From positions 1,550,001-1,614,000 of the forward strand of contig OZ007032.1 of assembly GCA_963931615.1 (NCBI GenBank): a stretch of DNA of 64,000 nucleotides, given 5' to 3'. Both the position numbers and the translations under genes were made by a program. The notes beneath the pieces are model-generated. The model worked only from the letters and a program-made list of their open reading frames with translations. It was not told the origin of the DNA and made no database searches. This stretch comes from Coprenecus sp902388455 (lineage in GTDB: Bacteria; Bacteroidota; Bacteroidia; Bacteroidales; UBA932). Shown one piece after another: positions 28,557 to 36,440 of the stretch (positions are counted from its first letter, which is position 1; every line of letters starts with the position of its first letter).

Positions 28557-28561
28557 GCAAT

Positions 28562-29668
28562 ATGGAAAAGAAAGAGAAAAAAGGCTCAATATTCGACTCC
28601 ACCATCGAGGCCTTCCAGTCGTTCCTCCGGGTGCCCAATACCGTCACCAAGAGAGGCTCGCACGTAAGGGACTGCAACGACCTCAAGAGAGTCATGATCA
28701 TCGTGGTGGTCGCCCTGATCCCCACTTTCCTCTTCGGTATCTATAACATCGGCGACCAGCACAATCTCGCCGCAGGAGGTGACATGACCTTCTGGGCAAA
28801 AGTGTGGTACGGATTCCTCAAGATACTTCCCCTCTACCTCGTATCCTACATCGTAGGTCTGGGCATCGAGTTCGCATCGGCTCAGATCCGCGGACATGAG
28901 GTCAATGAGGGATACCTCGTTACCGGTATGATCATCCCCCTGATCGTGCCCATCACCACTCCCCTCTGGATCCTCGCCCTCGCAGTGGCCTTCGCCGTCA
29001 TCATCGGCAAGGAGGTATTCGGAGGCACAGGAATGAACATCTGGAACCCCGCCCTCATCGCCAGGGCATTCCTTTTCTTCGCCTACCCTGCCAGCATGTC
29101 GGGTGACAAGGTATGGGTCGCCGGCGTGGATGGATATTCCGGAGCGACACCCCTCGCGGACGCGGCTCTCGGCAATTTCTCCAATATGCCCTCGGCTCTG
29201 GACATGTTCCTCGGATTCATCCCCGGATGTCCCGGTGAGACCTCTACGGTAGCAATCCTCATCGGTGCCGCCATCCTGCTGTTCTTCGGAGTGGCAAGCT
29301 GGAAAATCATGCTGTCCACCGTTGTCGGAGCACTGGCCGTAGGCTACCTCTGCAACGCCCTTGCTCCTGACGCATCGTCCTATCTCGCACTTCCCGCATG
29401 GGAGCACCTGATCATGGGCGGATTCGCCTTCGGAGCAGTCTTCATGGCCACCGACCCCGTGACCTCGGCCCAGACCGAGACCGGCAAGTGGATCTACGGT
29501 TTCCTGATCGGAGCCTTCACCATCATCCTCAGAGTGTTCAACCCCGGTTACCCCGAGGGAATGATGCTGGCCATCCTGCTCATGAACACCTTTGCTCCTC
29601 TGATTGACTACTGTGTAGTTCAGAGGAACATCAAGAACCGTCTCAAGAGAGCTCAAATCAATCAATAA
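28562..29668 (+). CDS. nqrB: Na+-translocating NADH:quinone reductase subunit B
   Basis: A 368-aa polytopic inner-membrane subunit with about ten helices. It carries covalently bound FMN and part of the sodium path. The FMN attachment threonine lies in the SGAT motif (GYSGATPLADAALG, about residue 197). GGTGMNIWNPALIARAFLFF and MATDPVTSAQTETGKWIYGF are conserved NqrB/RnfD motifs. It is 5 bases downstream of nqrA. Confidence 0.96.
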   Translation: MEKKEKKGSIFDSTIEAFQSFLRVPNTVTKRGSHVRDCNDLKRVMIIVVVALIPTFLFGIYNIGDQHNLAAGGDMTFWAKVWYGFLKILPLYLVSYIVGLGIEFASAQIRGHEVNEGYLVTGMIIPLIVPITTPLWILALAVAFAVIIGKEVFGGTGMNIWNPALIARAFLFFAYPASMSGDKVWVAGVDGYSGATPLADAALGNFSNMPSALDMFLGFIPGCPGETSTVAILIGAAILLFFGVASWKIMLSTVVGALAVGYLCNALAPDASSYLALPAWEHLIMGGFAFGAVFMATDPVTSAQTETGKWIYGFLIGAFTIILRVFNPGYPEGMMLAILLMNTFAPLIDYCVVQRNIKNRLKRAQINQ

Positions 29669-29682
29669 GGGAGAATCACACT

Positions 29683-30438
29683 ATGAATACCAACAGTAAC
29701 ACATATACTATCATCTACTCCACCGTCATGGTGGTGATCGTGGCTGCTGTTCTCGCGTACGTGTCCGTATCCCTGAGCGGCAAGCAGCAGGCCAACGTGA
29801 ATACCGAGACCCGCCAGAGCATCCTGTCCTCCGTAAACCTCGGGCAGGGCGCCGACGAGGCCTCCGACAAGAACGCCTACGTAGAGCAGGAGTTCAACAA
29901 GTACATCACCGACTCCTATCTGGTCGACGCACAGGGCAACAAGGTGGAAGGAGACGCATTCTCCCTCGCCCTGACAGCAGGTCTGAAATCCCAGTACGAC
30001 ATCATGAAGCAGGCCAATCCCGATGTCTCGAAGCTCACCCTCCCTGTCTTCGTCTGCACCCTGGACGACGGCAGCAAGGTCGAGATCTTCCCCATCTACG
30101 GAGCCGGTCTTTGGGGTCCTATCTGGGGCTATGTATCCCTCAAGGATGACTACAACACCATCTACGGAGCCACCTTCCTCCACAAGGGCGAGACTCCCGG
30201 TCTGGGCGCCGAGATAGCCACACCTGCGTTCAGCGGCCAGTTCATCGGCAAGTCCATCTTCGACGGAAGCAGCCTGGTATCCGTGACAGTAGTCAAGGGT
30301 GGCGCTCCCGAAGGCTCCGCCCATGAGATCGACGCCATCTCCGGCGGTACCATCACCAGCCGTGCCCTGGAGAACGCCATCCGTCAGTGGCTCGAATATT
30401 ATGAACCTTATCTTGAAAAACAGAAAGCTGAAAGATAA
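29683..30438 (+). CDS. nqrC: Na+-translocating NADH:quinone reductase subunit C
   Basis: A 251-aa subunit with one N-terminal transmembrane helix (IIYSTVMVVIVAAVLAYVSV) and a periplasmic FMN-binding domain. The FMN is linked to the second threonine of the SGGTITS motif near residue 224. GAGLWGPIWGYVSLKDDYNT, FLHKGETPGLGAEIA and AHEIDAISGGTITSRALENA are diagnostic of the family. It is third in the nqr operon. Confidence 0.96.
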   Translation: MNTNSNTYTIIYSTVMVVIVAAVLAYVSVSLSGKQQANVNTETRQSILSSVNLGQGADEASDKNAYVEQEFNKYITDSYLVDAQGNKVEGDAFSLALTAGLKSQYDIMKQANPDVSKLTLPVFVCTLDDGSKVEIFPIYGAGLWGPIWGYVSLKDDYNTIYGATFLHKGETPGLGAEIATPAFSGQFIGKSIFDGSSLVSVTVVKGGAPEGSAHEIDAISGGTITSRALENAIRQWLEYYEPYLEKQKAER

Positions 30439-30440
30439 TC

Positions 30441-31052
30441 ATGAAAAAGGAAATATATCAAAACCCGTTTTTCAAGGCCAACCCGGTAACGGTCTTAGTC
30501 TTGGGTATCTGCTCCTCACTGGCAGTTACCGTAAAGCTTGAGCCTGCCTGCGTGATGGCTCTCTCGGTTACCTTCGTGACCGGATTCTCAAGCTTGTTCG
30601 CATCCCTCCTCAGAAATACGATTCCCAACCGTATACGTATCATCGTGCAGCTGGTGCTCGTATCCCTGTTCGTGATTCTCATCGACCAGTTCCTCAAGGC
30701 ATACGCCTACGATGTCAGCAAGCAGCTCTCCGTGTACGTCGGCCTGATCATCACCAACTGTATCATCATGGGCCGTATCGAGGCTTTCGCCCTCGGCAAC
30801 AAGCCCTGGCCCTCTTTCGTGGACGGTATCGCCAACGGTCTCGGCTACGGTATGATTCTCGTGGCTCTGGCCTTCATCCGCGAGCTTCTGGGTTCCGGTA
30901 CACTGTTCGGACATCAGATCATTCCTGCCGGCTGGTATGAAGCCGGATACATGAACAACGGCCTGATCATCCTGCCTCCCATGGCCCTGATTCTGGTAGG
31001 TCTGTTCATCTGGCTGCAGAGAGGCATTCAGAAAGATCTTATAGAAAAATAA
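30441..31052 (+). CDS. nqrD: Na+-translocating NADH:quinone reductase subunit D
   Basis: A 203-aa integral membrane subunit with six helices, paired with NqrE. The two hold an intramembrane iron centre through cysteines. LGICSSLAVTVKLEPACVMA and GLIITNCIIMGRIEAFALGN carry the conserved cysteines. It starts 2 bases after the nqrC stop. Confidence 0.95.
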   Translation: MKKEIYQNPFFKANPVTVLVLGICSSLAVTVKLEPACVMALSVTFVTGFSSLFASLLRNTIPNRIRIIVQLVLVSLFVILIDQFLKAYAYDVSKQLSVYVGLIITNCIIMGRIEAFALGNKPWPSFVDGIANGLGYGMILVALAFIRELLGSGTLFGHQIIPAGWYEAGYMNNGLIILPPMALILVGLFIWLQRGIQKDLIEK

Positions 31053-31067
31053 TAAAGGCACATCACT

Positions 31068-31682
31068 ATGGAATATTTAAGTCTATTTGTCAAGTCGATA
31101 TTCGTCGACAACATGATTTTCGCATACTTCTTGGGGATGTGCTCATTCCTGGCTGTATCGAAGAATGTCAAGACAGCCTTCGGCCTGGGTATCGCAGTGA
31201 TCTTCGTAATCCTCGTCACCCTGCCTATCAACTACTTGCTCAACAAGTTCTTCCTCACCCCCGGAGCCATGTCCTGGATCAGCCCCGCTCTCGCTGACCT
31301 CGACCTGAGCTTCCTGAGCTTCATCATCTTCATCGCCGTCATCGCTGCCATCACTCAGCTCGTGGAGATGATCGTGGAGAAATTCTCCCCCGCCCTTTAC
31401 TCTTCACTGGGTATCTTCCTTCCCCTGATTGCAGTGAACTGCGCCGTAATGGGTGCCTCACTGTTCATGCAGGAAAGGGATTTCGCCAACCTCGGTTACG
31501 CGACAGTATATGCCCTCGGATCCGGAATCGGCTGGTTCCTCGCCATCGTGACCATCGCGGCCATCCGTGAGAAACTCGCATACTCCAACGTTCCCAAGCC
31601 TCTCAAGGGCCTCGGAATCTCATTCATCATCACCGGTCTCATGGGTATCGCGTTCATGAGCTTCATGGGTATTCAATTATAG
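31068..31682 (+). CDS. nqrE: Na+-translocating NADH:quinone reductase subunit E
   Basis: A 204-aa integral membrane subunit homologous to NqrD. FVDNMIFAYFLGMCSFLAVS and LIAVNCAVMGASLFMQERDF carry the cysteines expected to ligate the intramembrane iron. The length matches the family, and it lies in the operon between nqrD and nqrF. Confidence 0.95.
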   Translation: MEYLSLFVKSIFVDNMIFAYFLGMCSFLAVSKNVKTAFGLGIAVIFVILVTLPINYLLNKFFLTPGAMSWISPALADLDLSFLSFIIFIAVIAAITQLVEMIVEKFSPALYSSLGIFLPLIAVNCAVMGASLFMQERDFANLGYATVYALGSGIGWFLAIVTIAAIREKLAYSNVPKPLKGLGISFIITGLMGIAFMSFMGIQL

Positions 31683-31694
31683 GAGGACTGACGT

Positions 31695-32954
31695 ATGACT
31701 ACAATACTTATCGTATCAATTATCACGTTCCTTGTAGTGACCCTGATACTGGTCGCTCTCCTGCTGGTGGCCAAGGCAAAACTGACCCCTCAGGGCAATG
31801 TCAAGATCGACATCAACAACGGCGAGAGAGTCCTCGATGTCAATCCCGGCTCCTCCCTGCTGACCACCCTCTCCAACGAGAAGATATTCCTTCCCTCTGC
31901 CTGCGGCGGCGGCGGAAGCTGCGGTATGTGCAAATGCCAGGTGCTTTCAGGCGGCGGCAGCATCCTGCCCACCGAGGTAGGTTTCTTCACCCGCAAGCAG
32001 CAGCAGAACAACTGGAGACTCGGCTGCCAGGTCAAGGTGCGCGAGGACCTCAAGATCCTCGTACCCCAGAGCATCCTCGGCATCAAGAAACTCGAGTGCG
32101 AGGTGGTAAGCAACAGGAACGTCGCCACCTTCATCAAGGAATTCGTTGTGAAGCTTCCCGCAGGCGAGCACCTCAACTTCCGCTCCGGCGGCTATATCCA
32201 GATCGACATCCCCAAGTACGATATCGACTACAAGGATATGGACATAGAGGAGCCCTACAGGGCCGACTGGGAGAAAATGGGCGTATTCAACCTGCACGCA
32301 CACAACTCCGAGCCTACCTTCAAGGCATACTCCATGGCCAACCATCCTGCCGAGGGTGACATCATCATGTTGAACGTCCGTATCGCCACCCCTCCTTTCG
32401 ACAAGGCCAAGGGCGGTTTCATGAACGTGCCTCCCGGAATCAGCTCGTCCTACATCTTCTCCCGCAAGCCGGGTGACAAGGTGATCATCTCGGGCCCTTA
32501 CGGAGAGTTCTTCATCCCGGACAACGCACCCGCAGACCAGGAGTTCATCTTCATCGGCGGCGGTGCCGGAATGGCTCCCATGAGAAGCCACATCATGCAC
32601 CTGTTCAAGACCGAGAAGACCGGCCGCAAGGTCAACTTCTTCTACGGTGCCCGCAGCCTGAAAGAGGCCTTCTACCTCGAGGACTTCCACGAGATAGAGC
32701 GCGACTTCCCCAACTTCAAGTTCCATCTGGCCCTCGACCGTCAGGATCCCGAGGCCGATGCAGCCGGAGTGGCATACAAGGTCGGATTCGTACACAACGT
32801 CCTCTACGAGACATACCTCAAGAACCACGAGGCTCCCGAGGACTGCCTCTACCTGATGTGCGGACCTCCGATGATGACCCAGTCCGTCCTCAAGATGCTG
32901 GACAGCCTCGGAGTACCTCCAGAGAACATCCTCTTCGACAACTTCGGCTCATAG
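31695..32954 (+). CDS. nqrF: Na+-translocating NADH:quinone reductase subunit F
   Basis: A 419-aa NADH-oxidising subunit. An N-terminal membrane helix (about residues 3-25) is followed by a [2Fe-2S] ferredoxin domain (SACGGGGSCGMCKCQVL). An FAD domain (KAYSMANHPAEGD, the RxYS-like motif with K in the first position) and an NADH-binding domain (IGGGAGMAPMRSHIMHLF, YLMCGPPMMTQSVLKML) complete it. It passes electrons to the other Nqr subunits. It is the last gene of the operon, with a terminator downstream. Confidence 0.96.
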   Translation: MTTILIVSIITFLVVTLILVALLLVAKAKLTPQGNVKIDINNGERVLDVNPGSSLLTTLSNEKIFLPSACGGGGSCGMCKCQVLSGGGSILPTEVGFFTRKQQQNNWRLGCQVKVREDLKILVPQSILGIKKLECEVVSNRNVATFIKEFVVKLPAGEHLNFRSGGYIQIDIPKYDIDYKDMDIEEPYRADWEKMGVFNLHAHNSEPTFKAYSMANHPAEGDIIMLNVRIATPPFDKAKGGFMNVPPGISSSYIFSRKPGDKVIISGPYGEFFIPDNAPADQEFIFIGGGAGMAPMRSHIMHLFKTEKTGRKVNFFYGARSLKEAFYLEDFHEIERDFPNFKFHLALDRQDPEADAAGVAYKVGFVHNVLYETYLKNHEAPEDCLYLMCGPPMMTQSVLKMLDSLGVPPENILFDNFGS

Positions 32955-32990
32955 TCCTTCCCGGACTGCACAACCGACAGTATAGACACG

Positions 32991-33026
32991 AAATCCCGGA
33001 CAGGAACCTTTCCCGCCCGGGGTTTT
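32991..33026 (+). terminator. Terminator of the nqr operon
   Basis: AAATCCCGG (32991-32999) pairs with CCGGGGTTT (33017-33025, one T-G wobble), leaving a TTTTC tail. It lies 37 bases beyond the nqrF stop. Confidence 0.7.
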
Positions 33027-33248
33027 CATTATGAATCATTCCTACCCCTCCAGCACATTTCATACGGACGCAGACCTTCTTCCGTCAGTATACATGGCTT
33101 CTGGACTTTGAAGTCTGTCCCAGCCTGCCGGATACAACAAATTTAAAAGAAGTTTAGTATATTCGCGCGGTTAATTCGACACTTATACGCAAATGAAAGG
33201 ATTCTTGGATTTCGTCAAGCTATGAAAGAATCTGATAACTAGGATACT

Positions 33249-34241
33249 GTGACAAGGAGACATAAAATAATACTGTCGGCGCTGGTAGCAGTAATCTTTC
33301 TACCTGCACCACTTTCATCACAGGCACAGGAGCGCAAACGTTCGCTGGGCCCATACACAATGTACGAGCAGATCATCTATCCAGCCAAACAGATGCGCAT
33401 CATGGAATGGCTGGCTGATGACATGAATGAGGGAAGGGCAACAGGAACTATAAGCGGCCAAAGAGTTGCCTGGGCAATTACTGACATGTTCCGGCAGTAC
33501 GGTCTGGAGCCACTCTTCGGCAGCAGTTTCTTCCAGCCGTTCATCGCCGACAGCCTGAGCGGCACCCGCGGGCGCAATGTGGTCGGGATAGTACGCAGCG
33601 CCGTACCTTCGGATGAATACGTGCTCATATCGGCCCACTACGACCACCTCGGCATCCTCAACGGCAACGTCTACAACGGCGCCGACGACAACGCATCCGG
33701 AGTGACCGTCCTGCTCAACCTCGCCGACATGTTCGGCACCATGAAAAAGACCAGAACCGGCCCGGACAAGAACATCATCTTCGCCGCCCTCGATGCCAAG
33801 GAGCTCAACATGGCCGGCTCCAAGGCCCTTGTCGGCAGGCTGCAGGAGAGAGAAATGACCGACAGCATCCTCTGCGCCATCAACATCGACCAGATAGGCA
33901 CAGTCATAGAGCCGGTACACGAGGCCGATACTAACTTCGTGATAGTCCTCGGCGAGCAGACCCTGCGAAAGGAGAACCGCGGCATCATCGACATGTGCAA
34001 CCGCTACTACAACATCGGCCTGGACATCGACCACACCTTCTACGGCAGCAAGAACTTCACCGAACTTTTCTACCAGCTCTCCGACCAGACCGTATTCCAC
34101 CAGGCCGGCATCCCCTCCCTCATCTTCACCTCCGGCTTCCACCGCCACACCTACAAGACCACCGACGACCCGGACATCATCTCCTACCCCGTAATGAAGA
34201 AGCGCACACTGCTCATCTTTTACCTCACTCTAATGCTTTAG
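33249..34241 (+). CDS. Secreted M28-family metallopeptidase-like protein
   Basis: A 330-aa protein starting at GTG with a signal peptide (IILSALVAVIFLPAPLSSQA). The zinc aminopeptidase fold is recognisable: SAHYDHLG (His and Asp ligands), NGADDNASGVTVLLNLADMF (bridging Asp), CAINIDQIG and SGFHRHTYKTTDD (His ligand). In the usual EE pair the first residue, the general base, is Lys here (DAKELNMAGS), so activity may be altered. The last helix is short (TLLIFYLTLML). Upstream is a possible 10-codon leader, MKGFLDFVKL (33193-33225), whose stop overlaps another ATG; its meaning is unclear. Confidence 0.82.
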   Translation: MTRRHKIILSALVAVIFLPAPLSSQAQERKRSLGPYTMYEQIIYPAKQMRIMEWLADDMNEGRATGTISGQRVAWAITDMFRQYGLEPLFGSSFFQPFIADSLSGTRGRNVVGIVRSAVPSDEYVLISAHYDHLGILNGNVYNGADDNASGVTVLLNLADMFGTMKKTRTGPDKNIIFAALDAKELNMAGSKALVGRLQEREMTDSILCAINIDQIGTVIEPVHEADTNFVIVLGEQTLRKENRGIIDMCNRYYNIGLDIDHTFYGSKNFTELFYQLSDQTVFHQAGIPSLIFTSGFHRHTYKTTDDPDIISYPVMKKRTLLIFYLTLML

Positions 34242-34439
34242 GCGCAATTTTTATTATATTCCGTGCAGTCGGCGGGTCTGTAAATCTTACCGCAAAAGCA
34301 TCATACCATTTTTACGAATCCGCGATTATCCATCCTGAAATTTTACACCTATCCGCAATTAACTGACACTTATAACAAAATCCATTGCCGGATTCTCACT
34401 GGAAGTTGCTATATTCGCAGATTAATTTGACATGTCAGA

Positions 34440-36440
34440 ATGCCGTTCAAGATTCAGTCCCCATACCGCCCCACAGGCGACCAGCCGGAGGCCATCAAGG
34501 AGATCTGCGAGGCAGTCAATGCCGGTGCTGATGCCGTGACCCTGTTGGGAGTCACAGGCTCGGGCAAGACGTTCACGATGGCCAATGTCATAGAACGGCT
34601 ACAGAGGCCGGCGCTGATCCTGAGCCACAACAAGACTCTGGCAGCCCAGCTCTACGGGGAGTTCAAGTCCTTTTTCCCGGACAACGCCGTAGAGTATTTC
34701 GTATCCTACTACGACTACTACCAGCCCGAGGCCTACCTGCCCGTGACCGACACATACATCGAGAAGGACCTGAGCATCAACGACGAGATAGAGAAGCTGC
34801 GCCTGTCCGCCTCCTCAGCCCTGCTCTCAGGCCGCCGCGACGTGATAGTGATATCCTCCGTATCCTGCCTCTACGGCATCGGCAACCCGCAGGACTTCCA
34901 TGACAATACCATAGCCCTCCATACCGGCCAGCGCATCAGCCGCAACAAGCTCCTCTACCGCCTCGTCGACGCCCTCTACAACCGCAGCGACGCCGACTTC
35001 AAGCGCGGCACCTTCCGCGTAAAGGGCGACACGATAGACATCTACCTCGCCTACGTGGACAGCGGCTGCCGCATCGTATTTTTCGGAGACACGATTGAGG
35101 AGATAGAGATCATCGACCCGGTCAGCGGCATGAGCCTCGAAAGCCTCGAGGACATATCGATTTACCCCGCCAACATCTTCGTCACCACCAAGGAGCGCAC
35201 CGCCCACGCCATACGCATGATCCAGGACGACATGATGCAGCAGTGCGAATATTTCAGTTCCATCGGAAAGCAGCACGAGGCCAACCGCCTCAAGAAGAGG
35301 GTCGAATACGACATGGAGATGATCAAGGAGCTGGGCTACTGCCCGGGCATCGAGAATTATTCCCGGTACTTCGACGGGCGGAGCGCCGGACAGCGTCCCT
35401 TCTGCCTCATAGACTATTTTCCAAAGGACTTCATCACCTTCATCGACGAGAGCCACGTCACCCTGCCGCAGGTGAGGGCCATGTACGGAGGCGACCGCTC
35501 CAGAAAAGAGGTGCTGATCGAATACGGCTTCCGCCTCCCCGCCGCTGCGGACAACCGGCCCCTGAAATTCGACGAGTTCGAGAATATCCTCGGACAGAGG
35601 GTATTCGTCAGCGCGACCCCGGGCGACTATGAGCTTGAGAAGAGCGAGGGCCTGATCGTCGAGCAGGTGGTCCGCCCCACCGGTCTGCTGGACCCTCCGA
35701 TAGACGTGCGCCCGTCCAAGAACCAGATCGATGACCTGATGGAGGAGATAGAGCTGCGCACGGAGAAGGACGAGCGCGTGCTGGTCACCACCCTCACCAA
35801 GAGGATGGCAGAGGAACTGGAGAAATTCTTGACAAAACGGCAAGTGCGCTGCCGCTACATCCACTCGGACGTGGACACTCTGGAAAGGGTGGAGATTATC
35901 GAGGATTTCAAGGCCGGACGGTTCGACGTACTGGTGGGTGTCAATCTGTTGCGCGAGGGACTGGACCTGCCGGATGTATCGCTCGTGGCTATTATAGACG
36001 CGGACAAGGAAGGATTCCTGCGTTCGGACCGGGCATTGACCCAGATCGCGGGACGTGCGGCACGAAATCTGAATGGTCTTGTGATAATGTACGCGGACAC
36101 CGTCACCGGTTCCATGCAGAAAACGATTGACGAGACCAACCGCCGCCGCGCCAAACAGGCTGAATACAACGAGAAGCACCACATCACCCCCACCCAGGTG
36201 CGGAACGACAAGAAGAACTCCTTAGCCGCCATAAGCGGGGCCTACAAGGAGCCAGAGGAGGAGGACAATATACGGTATGTCGCTGAGGATCCGGTGATAT
36301 CGAAGATGAGCCCCAAGCAGCTGCTTGAGGCCGTCGAAGCCGCCAAAAAGAAGATGGAGGAGGCCGCCAAGGCCCTCGACTTCCCCGCGGCAGCCAAGTA
36401 CAGGGACGAGATGTACGGACTAATGAAACTAAGGAAATGA
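34440..36440 (+). CDS. uvrB: Excinuclease ABC subunit B
   Basis: This 666-aa DNA-damage-verifying helicase is part of nucleotide excision repair. Walker A is LLGVTGSGKTFTMANVI. The beta-hairpin contains YDYYQPEAYLPVTDTYIEKD. Helicase motifs follow: TFIDESHVTLPQ (DExH), FVSATPGDYELEKSEG, GVNLLREGLDLPDVSLVAII and QIAGRAARNLNGLVIMYAD. A C-terminal UvrC-interacting UVR helix pair is present (KKKMEEAAKALDFPAAAKYR). Its stop overlaps the relA/spoT start by 4 bases (ATGA), and uvrA follows, so the operon is uvrB-relA/spoT-uvrA. Confidence 0.97.
   Translation: MPFKIQSPYRPTGDQPEAIKEICEAVNAGADAVTLLGVTGSGKTFTMANVIERLQRPALILSHNKTLAAQLYGEFKSFFPDNAVEYFVSYYDYYQPEAYLPVTDTYIEKDLSINDEIEKLRLSASSALLSGRRDVIVISSVSCLYGIGNPQDFHDNTIALHTGQRISRNKLLYRLVDALYNRSDADFKRGTFRVKGDTIDIYLAYVDSGCRIVFFGDTIEEIEIIDPVSGMSLESLEDISIYPANIFVTTKERTAHAIRMIQDDMMQQCEYFSSIGKQHEANRLKKRVEYDMEMIKELGYCPGIENYSRYFDGRSAGQRPFCLIDYFPKDFITFIDESHVTLPQVRAMYGGDRSRKEVLIEYGFRLPAAADNRPLKFDEFENILGQRVFVSATPGDYELEKSEGLIVEQVVRPTGLLDPPIDVRPSKNQIDDLMEEIELRTEKDERVLVTTLTKRMAEELEKFLTKRQVRCRYIHSDVDTLERVEIIEDFKAGRFDVLVGVNLLREGLDLPDVSLVAIIDADKEGFLRSDRALTQIAGRAARNLNGLVIMYADTVTGSMQKTIDETNRRRAKQAEYNEKHHITPTQVRNDKKNSLAAISGAYKEPEEEDNIRYVAEDPVISKMSPKQLLEAVEAAKKKMEEAAKALDFPAAAKYRDEMYGLMKLRK

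Noticed and set aside
27651..30324. Large leftward open frames opposite nqrA-nqrC (up to 359 codons)
   Set aside because: Shadow frames caused by the strong codon bias of the nqr genes; the composition (His/Val/Gly/Glu-rich) is not protein-like and they lie opposite certain genes.
33193..33246. Two tiny overlapping leader reading frames before the M28 gene
   Set aside because: Ten and six codons only; no attenuator hairpin or codon run gives them a role, so they are mentioned only in the gene entry.
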